A stretch of 64,000 bases of DNA from PALSA-660 sp963726435 (GTDB taxonomy: Bacteria; Actinomycetota; Coriobacteriia; Anaerosomatales; PALSA-660): positions 248,001-312,000 of the forward strand of contig CAVSCJ010000006.1 of assembly GCA_963726435.1 (NCBI GenBank), given 5' to 3'. This document shows, piece after piece, positions 43,713 through 55,521 of the stretch. A program made the position numbers and the translations under genes. A model generated the notes under the pieces. That model was not told the origin of the DNA. It saw only the letters and a program-made list of their open reading frames with translations, and searched no databases. Numbering within the stretch: position 1 is the stretch's first letter; every line of letters begins with the position of its first letter.

Positions 43713-44945
43713 CTACGCGCCCAGTCCGAATTCGTTGTGCAACGCCGAGATCGCGAGATGGCTGGCGCTTCCTTCCACAAGGACCGAGATGGTGTAGTGC
43801 GAGTCTGCCACCTGGAGGATATCGACGCCGGCGTCCGCGAGGGAGGCGGCGATCCGCGCCATGACCCCAGGGACTCCGTGCATCCCCGCCCCGACCAGGG
43901 TGACGGTTGCGAGATCCGGTTCGATCCGCTGCTCGAGGCCGAGCGCGTCGAGGATCCCTCGAACGTCGGCGAGGCGCGTGCCGTCGAAGGAGAAGGCCAA
44001 GGCGTTCCCGAGTGGCGTGAACATGTCCAGTGAGACTCCCGCCCCCGCCATCTCACGGAAGACGGCCGTGAGCGAGGCCGTTCGGCCCTCCCCTGCCGGG
44101 AGCGTGACCGTGGCGCGCGCCACTCCCTCCGCGTGACTGACGGCCGTGGCGACCCGCCCCGCGCGCCCGGCGAGCATGTGCTCCGCATCGGTGACCAGCG
44201 TGCCGGGCGAGTCACCTGAGGCGCTGCGGACCCAGACGGGGACTCCGGCGGCCATTGCCGTCTCCGCCGCGGGGGCATGCATGACCTTCGCCCCGGTTCG
44301 GGCCATCTGGAACAGCTCCTCGTACTGGATCGCGTCAAGGACCTTCACGCCGTCGCAGGCGCGCGGATCGGCGGTCATCACGCCTTCCACGTCCGTGTGG
44401 ATCTCGACGGCGAGCGCGCCGAGGGCGGCGCCGATCGCGCACGCGCTCGTGTCGGACCCGCCGCGCCCAAGGGTGGTCGTCTGACCGGATGACGTGACTC
44501 CCTGGAAGCCTGTGACGACCGGGACCATCCCGGCCTCGAGGGCCGCTGTCAGCGCGCGCGGATCGACGCGCAGGACCGATGCATCTCCGAAGCAGTCGTC
44601 GGTCAGCACCCCCGCGTCGGCGCCGGTCATCGCTGTCGCCGGCACGCCTTCGGCGCGCAGCTCGTGAGCCACCACGACGGCGGAGACGACCTCCCCGCAA
44701 GCGGCCAGCAGGTCGACCTCGCGAGGAGAGGGGTCGAAGTCGGCGATCAGGGACAGGAGCGTATCGGTCGCGTACGGTGCGCCCTTCCGCCCCATCGCCG
44801 ACACTACGACCACGGGCGCGCGCCCGGCCTCGAGCGCGAGGCGTACGCGCGCGCACAGGGCCGCGCGGCCCTCCGGCGTCGCCACCGACGTCCCTCCGAA
44901 CTTCTGGACGACGATCTGCCCGTGTGCGTGAGAGGCCGCGCTCAC
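43713..44945 (-). CDS. lysC: Aspartate kinase
   Basis: First step of the aspartate family pathway. The 410-residue protein has VVQKFGGTSVATPEGR, a GRGGSDTSACAIGAALGA block and two C-terminal ACT domains (VSLDMFTPLGNALAFSF; GVPGVMARIAASLADAGVDI) that give feedback control. The GTG 44945 overlaps the dapB stop by 4 bp, so dapB and lysC are translationally coupled. Confidence 0.95.
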   Translation of the reverse strand: MSAASHAHGQIVVQKFGGTSVATPEGRAALCARVRLALEAGRAPVVVVSAMGRKGAPYATDTLLSLIADFDPSPREVDLLAACGEVVSAVVVAHELRAEGVPATAMTGADAGVLTDDCFGDASVLRVDPRALTAALEAGMVPVVTGFQGVTSSGQTTTLGRGGSDTSACAIGAALGALAVEIHTDVEGVMTADPRACDGVKVLDAIQYEELFQMARTGAKVMHAPAAETAMAAGVPVWVRSASGDSPGTLVTDAEHMLAGRAGRVATAVSHAEGVARATVTLPAGEGRTASLTAVFREMAGAGVSLDMFTPLGNALAFSFDGTRLADVRGILDALGLEQRIEPDLATVTLVGAGMHGVPGVMARIAASLADAGVDILQVADSHYTISVLVEGSASHLAISALHNEFGLGA

Positions 44946-45727
44946 AGACCCATCAGCTCCTCGAGCCCGATCACCAGGCCGCGGCGTCCGGGGGCTTTGC
45001 GGATCGCGAGGATGACGCCCGGCATGAACGACGTGCGCTCGATGGAGTCATGGCGCAGCGTGAGGGTCTGCCCGACGTCACCGAAGATGACCTCCTGATG
45101 CGCCACGAGTCCTGGGAGGCGCACCGAGTGGACGTGCACGCCGTCGACCTCGGCGCCGCGGGCGCCGTCCACGACCTCCGTCTCGCGGCCGGGCGCGACA
45201 GGGGCGGTCTCGCGGGCTTCGGCGACCAGGTGCGCCGTACGCATGGCGGTGCCCGAGGGTGCGTCGACCTTCTTGTCGTGGTGCAGTTCGATGATCTCGA
45301 CGTGAGGCATGTAGCGTGCTGCCGTCTGGGCGAAGCGCATCATGAGCACCGCGCCGACAGCGAACGACGGAGCAACGAACAGGCAAACGTCGCTGGGGGC
45401 GCTCGCCGCGATCTCGCGCCAGCGCTCCTCGGTGACGCCGGTAGTGCCTACGACGCAATGCACGCCTGCGGCCAGCGCCCGCGCGACGGTCTGCTCGACA
45501 GCGCCCCGGACGGTGAAGTCGACCAGCACGCGCTCCCCGCCCCCGGAGAGGGCGGAGTCGAGATCCGCGGAGACAGCCACGGTCCCGCCGGCCCCGTCAT
45601 CGAGCAGGATCCCGGGCAGCGAGCGATCGACGGCGGCGGCCACGCGCATCCCCTCGGCAGCCGTCACGGCACGGACGACCTCTCGGCCCATCCTTCCCGC
45701 CGCGCCGGTGACGATGACGTCGATCAT
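44942..45727 (-). CDS. dapB: 4-hydroxy-tetrahydrodipicolinate reductase
   Basis: NAD(P)H-dependent reductase after DapA. The 261-residue protein has the Rossmann start VIVTGAAGRMGREVVRAV, VDFTVRGAVEQTV, GTTGVTEERW and the catalytic EIIELHHDKKVDAPSGTA block. ATG 45727 has GGGGAG 8 bases upstream; GTG 45736 is the alternative. It begins 27 bases after the M16 protease stop. Confidence 0.96.
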   Translation of the reverse strand: MIDVIVTGAAGRMGREVVRAVTAAEGMRVAAAVDRSLPGILLDDGAGGTVAVSADLDSALSGGGERVLVDFTVRGAVEQTVARALAAGVHCVVGTTGVTEERWREIAASAPSDVCLFVAPSFAVGAVLMMRFAQTAARYMPHVEIIELHHDKKVDAPSGTAMRTAHLVAEARETAPVAPGRETEVVDGARGAEVDGVHVHSVRLPGLVAHQEVIFGDVGQTLTLRHDSIERTSFMPGVILAIRKAPGRRGLVIGLEELMGL

Positions 45728-45762
45728 CCGAGCCACTCCCCTTCGCTCTCAGGATGCCGCTC

Positions 45763-47016
45763 CTACGCGAGAAGCAGGTCGATCTCCTCGAATGTGTGCG
45801 GGCCGACGACGGCCAGAGTACGCGGGCCGCCGAGCGTCGCGACCGCAACGCGATGGATGTCTTCGAGAGTCACGGCGCCATATCGCTCGATCACCTCGTC
45901 GATCGAGAGGAGCTCTCGACCGCCGACCTCCGAACCGCCGAGGCGCATCATCCGGCGGTTGGTGTTCTCCAGCCCGAGCACCATGTGCCCATCGACCGAT
46001 TCTCGCGCGCGGTCCAGCTCCTCCGCGGTGATGCCGTCCTTCAGCACCTTAGCGATCTCCACCGTGATCAGCTCGATCACCTGCTCCGTGTTCTCCGGCC
46101 GGGTGCCGGCGTAGACCGTGAACCCGCCGGTGTCGGTGTACAGAGCGTTGTAGGAATGCACCGCGTAGGCGAGCCCGCGCTTCTCGCGTATCTCCTGGAA
46201 GAGCCGGGAAGCCATGCTGCCTCCCAGAACCGCACTCAGAAGGTCCATGGCGAAGCGGTCCGGAGACATGGCGTCGACCGACAGAGTGCCCCAGCAGATG
46301 TGGGCCTGTTCGGTGTCCTTGGTCGCCACGGCGACGTGGCGCGAGGAGATGGCAGGGCTGAGCTCCCGCGGGGCTCGAGCGCCGGAGGGCAGGTTCGCGA
46401 GTCCGGAGGTGGCGAGCCAAACGACGTCTTCGTGGGTGAGGTTGCCGGCGGCGGCCACCACGATGTCCCCGCTGCGGTAGTGCCGACCGGTGTAGGAACG
46501 CAAGTCCTCGGGCGTGAAGGCTGTCACGGTCTCGCGCTCGCCCAGCACCGGTCGGCCGATAGGATGGTCCGGCCAGAGCGCGCGGGTGAAGAGGTCGTCG
46601 ACCTTGTTGTCGGGCGTGTCCTCAGCTCGGGAGATCTCCTCCAGCACTACCTCGCGCTCGGATGTGGCTGCGTCCTTGTCGAAGACGGAGTCGACCACCA
46701 TGTCCGCGAGCACCCCGAAAGCCTCAGGTGCGTGGCGGTCGATCACGCGGGAGTAGTAGCAGGTCGCTTCCTCGGTCGTGAACGCGTTGACCTCGGCGCC
46801 GAGGCGGTCGAACGCCTGCGAGATATCCTGGGCGCTCCGCGTGGACGTGCCCTTGAACATCATGTGCTCGAGGAAGTGGGAGACGCCCGCTTCCTCGCTC
46901 TTCTCATCCCGGCTGCCGGCGGCGACCCACACCCCGAGAGCCACCGAACGCACTGTCGGGATCGACTCGGAGATGACGGTGATGCCGCTATCGAGGACCG
47001 TTCGGTCGTAGAACAC
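45763..47016 (-). CDS. M16-family zinc metallopeptidase (insulinase/processing-peptidase-like)
   Basis: The 417-residue protein has the inverted zinc motif HFLEH (in AGVSHFLEHMMFKGT), the downstream ligand Glu in REVVLEEISRAEDTP and the C-terminal R/Y motif EIREKRGLAYAVHSY, typical of active M16 peptidases. There is no signal peptide. The GTG at 47016 has GGGAG 7 bases upstream and starts at the first conserved strand; ATG 47055 is an alternative. The pnp-M16-dapB order is common in Gram-positive bacteria; a role in processing small peptides is assumed. Confidence 0.9.
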   Translation of the reverse strand: MFYDRTVLDSGITVISESIPTVRSVALGVWVAAGSRDEKSEEAGVSHFLEHMMFKGTSTRSAQDISQAFDRLGAEVNAFTTEEATCYYSRVIDRHAPEAFGVLADMVVDSVFDKDAATSEREVVLEEISRAEDTPDNKVDDLFTRALWPDHPIGRPVLGERETVTAFTPEDLRSYTGRHYRSGDIVVAAAGNLTHEDVVWLATSGLANLPSGARAPRELSPAISSRHVAVATKDTEQAHICWGTLSVDAMSPDRFAMDLLSAVLGGSMASRLFQEIREKRGLAYAVHSYNALYTDTGGFTVYAGTRPENTEQVIELITVEIAKVLKDGITAEELDRARESVDGHMVLGLENTNRRMMRLGGSEVGGRELLSIDEVIERYGAVTLEDIHRVAVATLGGPRTLAVVGPHTFEEIDLLLA

Positions 47017-47066
47017 AGGTGGCTCCCGTCGATGCTTCGTCGAGTCCGGTCTCATAGTCTAGTGCA

Positions 47067-47122
47067 AGGCCCGGCCCCGGCACTCGCTCGCATTCGCGGG
47101 TCTCATGGCCGGGGCCGGGCCT
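47067..47122 (-). terminator. Large GC-rich hairpin downstream of pnp
   Basis: AGGCCCGGCCCCGGC (47067-47081) and its exact complement (47108-47122) make a 15-bp stem with a 26-base loop, 27 bases after the pnp stop and before the M16 gene. No U-tract follows on the minus strand. It may terminate pnp transcription or protect its 3' end. Confidence 0.6.
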
Positions 47123-47148
47123 CTGGTGCGTTTCTTCGCGCGGTTCGC

Positions 47149-49331
47149 CTAGTGGTGCCGGCGGGGTCCGCCTCGGTCGCCGTGTCCGCCGCCGGGGCGG
47201 TCGGAGCGCGGCCGGTCGCTCGAGGGACGCGGGCCTCCGGTGCTCGGAGGCGCGTCGGGCTTGTCCATGCGGTCGAGCGAGACCTTGCCCTTGTCGTCGA
47301 TGTCGATGATCTCGACCTCGACCTCGTCGCCGATGGACAGAACGTCCTCGACCTTGTCCACTCTTCCCTTCGCGACCCGCGAGATGTGCAGCAGGCCGTC
47401 CTTGCCCGGGAACAGCTCGATGAAGGCTCCGAACGGCTGGATGGAGACCACGCGGCCGTTGTACTTCTCGCCGATCTCCGGCTCCTTGATGATCATCCGG
47501 ATGCGGGCGACCGCCTCCTCGCCGCCCTGGTCGCGGCTCGCGATGTAGATCGTGCCGTCGTCGTTGACGTCGATGTCGGCGCCGGTCGCCTCGATGATCG
47601 AGCGGATCATCTTGCCGCCCGGGCCGATGATGTCGCGGATCTTGTCGGTCGGGATCTTGATGGTGAGCACGCGCGGCGCGAACTCGTTGAGCTCCGCGCG
47701 CGGTTCGGAGATCGACTCCAGCATCTTGCCGAGGATGAAGGAGCGGCCTTCCTTGGCCTGCACAAGCGCGCGGCGCAGGATGTCGACCGACAGGCCCTTG
47801 GCCTTGTTGTCCATCTGCATGGCCGTGATGCCCTTGGCCGTGCCGGCGACCTTGAAGTCCATGTCGCCGAGGAAGTCCTCCAGGCCCTGGATGTCGGTTA
47901 GGATGGCGACGTCGTCACCCTCCTTGATGAGCCCCATCGCGATGCCGGAGACCGGCGCCGAGATCGGCACGCCCGCGTCCATCAGCGCCAGCGTCGAGCC
48001 GCAGACCGAGCCCATCGAGGACGATCCGTTGGACTCCAGGACCTCGGACACGATACGCAGCGTGTACGGGAAGTCCTCTTCGGCAGGGACGACCGGCAGC
48101 AAGGCTCGCTCGGCGAGCGCTCCGTGGCCGATGTCGCGCCGCTTCGGGCCGCGCATGAACCCGGTCTCGCCGGTGGAGAAGGGAGGGAAGTTGTAGTGGT
48201 GGATGTAGCGCTTGCCCTCGGACACGTCGATCGTGTCGATGCGTTGCCACTCTGAGAGCATCCCGAGGGTCAGCACGGATAGCACTTGCGTCTGGCCGCG
48301 GGTGAACAGGCCCGATCCGTGACTGCGTGGCAGGTAGCCTGCCACCGTGGTGATCTGACGGACCTCGTCCAGCGCCCGGCCGTCGGCGCGCTCCCCCTCC
48401 TCGAGGACCATGGCGCGCATGGTCTTCTTCTCGAGCTTCTTGAGGACCGCCTTGACGTCCTTGCCGTACTCGGCGATCTCCTCGGGCGTGAACGTCGCCA
48501 GGATGTCGTCCTTGACCGTCTGCACGGCGTCCATTCGCAGGTGCTTGTCCGGGTTGTGCAGCGCAGCCTTCATCATGTCGGCGGCCGCCGCGAAGATGCG
48601 TGTCCTGCGAGCGCGGGGTCGACCGTGTGGACGGGCACGACCATCGGCGTGATCTCGAGCTTGCCGAGGAAGCGCTCCTGTACTTCGCAGAAGGCAGCGA
48701 TGGCCTCCTGAGCGAACATCAGCGCCGCGAGCATGTCCTCCTCGGACACCTCTCGCGCGCCGGCCTCGAGCATGAACACCGCGTCCTTGGAGCCGGCGAC
48801 GACCAGATCGAGGTCGGAGGCTTCAGCCTCCTCGAAGGACGGGTTCACGATGAACGCGCCCGCCGCGTCGCGCACGACGCGGACGCCTGCCAGCGGTCCC
48901 TCGAACGGGATGCCGGCCGCGAGCAGCGCGGACGAGGCGCCCATGATGGAGATGACGTCGGGCTGGTTGACCTGGTCCGCGGAGAGAACGGTCGCGATGA
49001 CCTGCACCTCGTTGCGGAACCCGTCCGCGAATGACGCGCGGATGGGCCGGTCGATCATGCGGGCGGTCAGGACCGCCTTCTCGGAGGGCCGGCTCTCACG
49101 CTTGATGAAGCCGCCGGGGAGCTTGCCCGCCGCATACATCCGTTCCTCGAAATCGACGGTCAGCGGGAAGAAGTCCAGGTCCTTTGGGGTCTTGGAGGCG
49201 GTGGCGGTGACGAGCACCATCGTGTCTCCCTGACGCACCACGACCGCGCCGCCGGCCTGCTTGGCCAGTTCTCCGGTCTCGAGCGTGTAGGTCTTTCCGT
49301 ACAGTTCGAACGATTCGGTTACCTTTCCCAT
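47149..49331 (-). CDS. pnp: Polyribonucleotide nucleotidyltransferase (PNPase), one frameshift
   Basis: Phosphorolytic 3'-5' exoribonuclease. From ATG 49331 (GAGGAAGAGG upstream) the first RNase PH domain reads FELYGKTYTLETGELAKQAG and FKRESRPSEKAVLTARMIDRP-like blocks. The frame breaks near 48,610 after HTVDPALAG and resumes as RIFAAAADMMKAALHNPDKH. The second RNase PH domain, KH (IRDIIGPGGKMIRSIIEATG), S1 (GRVVSIQPFGAFIELFPG) and a Gly/Arg/Asp/Pro-rich tail follow. The total of about 727 codons is normal. The break is one missing (or two extra) bases; in such a conserved gene a sequence error is likely. Confidence 0.92.
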
Positions 49332-49421
49332 CCTCTTCCTCTTCTTCCTTGTGCCGCCGGGCTTCCTGCCCGAGGCGTCTGCGGGACGAGCCCTTCCCGG
49401 CTTCGCCCCCCTCTTCATGCG

Positions 49422-49450
49422 CGGAAGCGAGGAGTATCTCCCCGCTTCCG
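49422..49450 (-). promoter_or_regulatory. Hairpin in the rpsO-pnp intercistronic region
   Basis: CGGAAGCG and GGAG pair with CTCC and CGCTTCCG around a TAT loop with one internal mismatch, a 12-bp stem lying 29 bases after rpsO and 90 bases before pnp. No U-run follows. In E. coli the rpsO-pnp gap also carries hairpins (attenuator and RNase III site) through which PNPase regulates itself; a similar role here is inference. Confidence 0.6.
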
Positions 49451-49478
49451 TCGAAACCTACTTGGGTGTCGCGGGCGA

Positions 49479-49748
49479 CTAGCCGCGGATCCCGAGCTTC
49501 GCGATGATCGCTCGGTACTGCTCGATATCGCTCTTCTTGAGGTAGTTCATCAGCCTGCGGCGCTGGCCGACCAGTTTGAGCAGCCCGCGGCGGCAGTGGT
49601 GGTCGTGGCTGTGCGTGCGCAGGTGCTCTGTGAGGTCGCGGATGCGCTGCGTCAGCAGTGCGATCTGGACCTCCGTGGAGCCGGTGTCGGTGTCGTGCTT
49701 CTTGTTCTCGGAGATGATCTCCGACTTGACGTCCTTGGAAAGCGGCAT
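49479..49748 (-). CDS. rpsO: 30S ribosomal protein S15
   Basis: The 89-residue protein has the S15 signature TDTGSTEVQIALLTQRI, HLRTHSHDHHCRRGLLKLVGQ (shown in part) and RLMNYLKKSDIEQYRAII. ATG 49748 has GAAGGGTGG upstream; the frame extends further but the conserved protein begins MPLSKDVK. It precedes pnp, the classic rpsO-pnp pair. Confidence 0.97.
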   Translation of the reverse strand: MPLSKDVKSEIISENKKHDTDTGSTEVQIALLTQRIRDLTEHLRTHSHDHHCRRGLLKLVGQRRRLMNYLKKSDIEQYRAIIAKLGIRG

Positions 49749-49902
49749 CCGTGTTCCACCCTTCGTGGAGTCTTGGTTCGTCGCCTCCGGCCTAGCAGCG
49801 GTGTCGGTGGACGAATCACCGCCCCAGAGCACGGGGCCCTTCTCATAGAAGACAGCCGCGGTAGTGTAGCACAGGGGTCACCAGGCGGCGAGCTACCTTC
49901 CC

Positions 49903-50829
49903 CTAGGGGCCGACCATGCGGCGGACTCGTTCGATGTCGTCGCGGATGGCGGCAGCCAGTTCGGCCGGCGTGCCGAACGCCTTCTGAGGGCGAAGGTACT
50001 CCAGGAGTTCGACGGTCAGGGTCCGCCCGTAGAGGTCGCCACGGAATCCTATGAGGTGCGCCTCGAGCTCGGCCGTTGCCTCGGAGAAGCTCGGTGCACG
50101 GCCGACGGAGACGGCCGCGGCGTAGCAGCCCCCGTCCAGCTCCACCCTGCCCGCATAGACACCGTTCGCCGGCAGCGCCGCGAAGGGGGCGGTCGCGAGG
50201 TTCGCGGTCGGCGCGTCGAGTTCGACGCCCTCTCCCCTGCCCTTGACCACCGTCCCGCGGATGCGATGAGGCCGCCCCAGCAGGAGGGCCGCTTCCGAAA
50301 CGTCGCCTGCTTCGATGAGCCGCCGGATCCTCGTGGAGGTCACGGGGCCTTCATCGTCTCGGATGAGCTCGTGGGACAGCACGTCGAAGCCGTGCGCGGC
50401 GCCGTACCGGACGAGCAGTCCGACGTCGCCCTCCGCATGGTGGCCGAATCTGAAGTCGCGCCCCACGGCCACGGCCACCGGCGTCATTGTCTCCAGCAGC
50501 ACCTTGTCCAGGAAGACCAGCGGAGGTGTGCCTGCCAGGCTCTCTGTGAAGGGGACGACAAGGACCACGTCGGACCCCTGCGAAGCCAGAAGGCTCAGCT
50601 TATCGTCTAGGTCGAGCAATTGGGCCATGGCCGTGGCGGGACTGACAACCTGGTCGGGATCGCGATCGAAGGTGACCACCACACTGCGAACGTGCTCGGC
50701 CTCTGCCAGAGCGACCGTGTCGCGGACGAGGGCCTGATGCCCGATGTGAACGCCGTCAAAGACGCCGATGGCCGCCACGCACGCTCCCAGCGGTTCGATG
50801 CCCGGCTCCCACCAGGTGATCGCGCTCAT
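49903..50829 (-). CDS. ribF: Bifunctional riboflavin kinase/FMN adenylyltransferase
   Basis: Makes FMN and FAD. The 308-residue protein has the N-terminal adenylyltransferase motif GVFDGVHIGHQALVRD, VGRDFRFGHHAEGD, TSTRIRRLIEAGDVSEA and the C-terminal kinase block GRGEGVELDAPTANLA with the PTAN metal motif. The ATG at 50829 overlaps the truB stop by 4 bp, and rpsO follows after about 150 bases. Confidence 0.95.
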   Translation of the reverse strand: MSAITWWEPGIEPLGACVAAIGVFDGVHIGHQALVRDTVALAEAEHVRSVVVTFDRDPDQVVSPATAMAQLLDLDDKLSLLASQGSDVVLVVPFTESLAGTPPLVFLDKVLLETMTPVAVAVGRDFRFGHHAEGDVGLLVRYGAAHGFDVLSHELIRDDEGPVTSTRIRRLIEAGDVSEAALLLGRPHRIRGTVVKGRGEGVELDAPTANLATAPFAALPANGVYAGRVELDGGCYAAAVSVGRAPSFSEATAELEAHLIGFRGDLYGRTLTVELLEYLRPQKAFGTPAELAAAIRDDIERVRRMVGP

Positions 50830-51743
50830 TGCGCACCTACGCGGGGAAGCACGACCACAGGTACCAGCCGTCCGCCGCGGGCACGGTAGACGCCCGCCAG
50901 TTCCCCGCCAGCCGTGACGGCGAACAACGACTCCTCCGCGGGCGCGTCCTCCTCGCCGAGGGGGATCGACCTGCCGTTGGCCATTCGTGCCGCATCACCC
51001 TCGATCACCGGAAGACCCAAAGTCGAAAGCGGCTCGGCGAAGAGCGCCTCCAGACGGCCCTTTCGCGCTGCCACGGAGACGGTCTGCAGAGAGATGGCGT
51101 CGTCGATCAGCAGGGGGCCGCTCGCGGTTCGCCGGAGCGCACCCAGATGCGCCACGGTCCCGCACGCGCGCCCGAGGTCGCGCGCGAGCGCGCGTACGTA
51201 GGTGCCCTTGGACAAGGTGTAGGTGACGTCCCACGACGGCGCCGAGCGATCGATCGAGATCAGCGAGGCGCCCAGCACTTCCACGGGTCGAGCTTCGAGC
51301 TCCAGCTGCTGACCGGCCCGCGCTGCGCGATGCGCGACGCGTCCGCCGACCTTGATAGCGGAATACGCGGGCGGGACTTGAGACGTCTTGCCGAGGCTGG
51401 CAGCGAGCATGGTGCGCGCGTAGTCCGGGTCGCGCACCCCGTCCGGGACCGGCGCAGTCGCCACCACCGCCCCTTCAGCATCGTCGGTATCCGTCTCGGA
51501 GCCGAAGACGATGCGCGCGTCGTAGGACTTGGCCGCGGCTGAGAGGAAGGGCTCGAGCCGCGTGAACGGCCCGATCAGGACGACCAGGAGGCCGGTGGCC
51601 ATCGGGTCGAGTGTGCCCGCGTGGCCGACTCTGCCCTCCCCGGTCTCGCGGCGGACGATGGCCACGACGTCGTGGCTTGTCATCCCCGCGGGTTTGTCCA
51701 CCAGCAGGATCCCCGCGAGGGCAGTGGCGCCCCGCCGTGTCAC
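50826..51743 (-). CDS. truB: tRNA pseudouridine(55) synthase
   Basis: A 305-residue pseudouridine synthase. Motifs are GILLVDKPAGMTSHDVV, the catalytic Asp in VGHAGTLDPMATGLL, PPAYSAIKVGGRVAHRAAR and SKGTYVRALARDLG, followed by a C-terminal PUA-like region. The GTG at 51743 overlaps the nrnA stop by 4 bp; the long upstream frame is nrnA shadow. It lies in the conserved rbfA-nrnA-truB-ribF-rpsO order. Confidence 0.95.
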   Translation of the reverse strand: MTRRGATALAGILLVDKPAGMTSHDVVAIVRRETGEGRVGHAGTLDPMATGLLVVLIGPFTRLEPFLSAAAKSYDARIVFGSETDTDDAEGAVVATAPVPDGVRDPDYARTMLAASLGKTSQVPPAYSAIKVGGRVAHRAARAGQQLELEARPVEVLGASLISIDRSAPSWDVTYTLSKGTYVRALARDLGRACGTVAHLGALRRTASGPLLIDDAISLQTVSVAARKGRLEALFAEPLSTLGLPVIEGDAARMANGRSIPLGEEDAPAEESLFAVTAGGELAGVYRARGGRLVPVVVLPRVGAQ

Positions 51744-52723
51744 GCGGCGCTCCCCGGCAGCGCAGCGAGAATCGTGCGGACCGCGTCGTCGAGCGGCATC
51801 TCGAGAGTGGCTCCCGCAGCCGCGAAGTGCCCTCCCCCGCCGAACGCGCGCGCTATCGCACCTACGTCGAGATCCCGGGACTTCGCGCGGAGGGAGATCT
51901 TGACGCAGTCGTGCTCCTCCTTGAACACGACCACAGCGTCGACGTTGCCGGTCTGACGGACTATGTCCACGAGGTTCTCGGTCTCCTCGGGCAGTGCGCC
52001 CGTCTCCTTCAAGTCGTCGGCTGTGACCCACGAGTAGACGACGCGGTCGTCATTGGCCAAGGTGACGCGCGACAGCACCCGGCCCAGAAGGGCCAGCGCG
52101 GGGCCGGTGCGTGATTCGTATACGAGAGTGTAGAGGCGGTGGGCGTCGGCTCCCGTCTCGATCATCTCGGCCGCGTCGCGCAGTGCGCGAGGCGTGGAGT
52201 TGCTGTACGAGAAGCGCCCGGTGTCGGTCATGAGCGCCACATAGCACGCGTCGGCGATCGCAGGTGTCGGGACGACCCCGAGAACGGGCAGCAGCCTCCA
52301 CACGATGGATCCCGTGGAGGCCGCGTGGGGGTTCACCAGGTTCAGAGTGCCGTAGCAGGCCGCATCGGCGTGGTGGTCGATCACCACGACACTCGCGGAG
52401 GAGCGCGCGAGACTCTCCGCGACGCCGAGGCGGCCCCACGCTGGGGTGTCGAGCGCCACGAAGACGTCGGGGGTCTCGAGTCCCGCAGCTGGCCGATAGG
52501 AGTCGAAGCCGTCCAGGAAGGAGTACGTTGCGGGCGCGTGGTGGGAGTCGGCGAGCGTCGGAGTCGCGTCGACCCCTGCGCTCCGCAGAGCGAGAGTCAG
52601 CGCCAGCGTCGCTCCCACCGCGTCCCCGTCGGGATTGACATGAGCGCAGAGAACCACCGAACGGGCTGCCGAGAGAGCATCAGCCACGGCACGTTCCGTC
52701 GGGCTCCCCCTACGCGCGGTCAT
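51740..52723 (-). CDS. nrnA: DHH/DHHA1 nanoRNase/pAp phosphatase
   Basis: A 327-residue DHH phosphoesterase that degrades nanoRNA and dephosphorylates pAp. Metal motifs are VVLCAHVNPDGDAVGATLA, FVALDTPAWGR, VVIDHHADAAC and the DHHA1 end FGGGGHFAAAGATLEM. ATG 52723 has GAGG 9 bases upstream and lies inside the tail of rbfA; other in-frame starts upstream are less likely. It is the usual neighbour of rbfA and truB. Confidence 0.93.
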   Translation of the reverse strand: MTARRGSPTERAVADALSAARSVVLCAHVNPDGDAVGATLALTLALRSAGVDATPTLADSHHAPATYSFLDGFDSYRPAAGLETPDVFVALDTPAWGRLGVAESLARSSASVVVIDHHADAACYGTLNLVNPHAASTGSIVWRLLPVLGVVPTPAIADACYVALMTDTGRFSYSNSTPRALRDAAEMIETGADAHRLYTLVYESRTGPALALLGRVLSRVTLANDDRVVYSWVTADDLKETGALPEETENLVDIVRQTGNVDAVVVFKEEHDCVKISLRAKSRDLDVGAIARAFGGGGHFAAAGATLEMPLDDAVRTILAALPGSAA

Positions 52724-53102
52724 GGTCAGCATCCTCGTCGGTCGACTGCGGGACGCGGCCCAGGTCGCGCTCCTTGCGTATCGCGTCGGCGATGCGGGTC
52801 GCCTCACCGATCGCGGGGTCGACCTTGAAGGTCAGTTCGGCCGTGTAGCGGGCTCGGACGCGCTCCGCGAGCAGCGCGCGGATGCGGCCGGTAGCGGCGC
52901 GCAGCCCCTCGAGCGCCTCGGCGGCGTCGCGGCCCGCGGGAGTCGTGACGAAGACCGTCGCGTACCGCAAGTCGGGACTCATCTCGACGCCGGTGATGGT
53001 CACGAGGCAGACACGCGGGTCCGCGATCTCCTCGAGCAGGATGCGCGCTATGACCTCCCGCACTGTCTCGGACATGGCGCGGGACCTCGGGTATGGGCGC
53101 AT
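52710..53102 (-). CDS. rbfA: 30S ribosome-binding factor A
   Basis: A 130-residue KH-fold 30S maturation factor. The sequence ETVREVIARILLEEIADPRV, TGVEMSPDLRYATVFVTTP and LRAATGRIRALLAERVRARY is characteristic. ATG 53102 has GAGGAGTAG upstream within the infB tail. The Asp/Glu-rich C-terminus overlaps nrnA by 14 bp. Confidence 0.95.
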   Translation of the reverse strand: MRPYPRSRAMSETVREVIARILLEEIADPRVCLVTITGVEMSPDLRYATVFVTTPAGRDAAEALEGLRAATGRIRALLAERVRARYTAELTFKVDPAIGEATRIADAIRKERDLGRVPQSTDEDADHDRA

Positions 53103-53109
53103 CGAAGAG

Positions 53110-55521
<2,412 letters not shown>

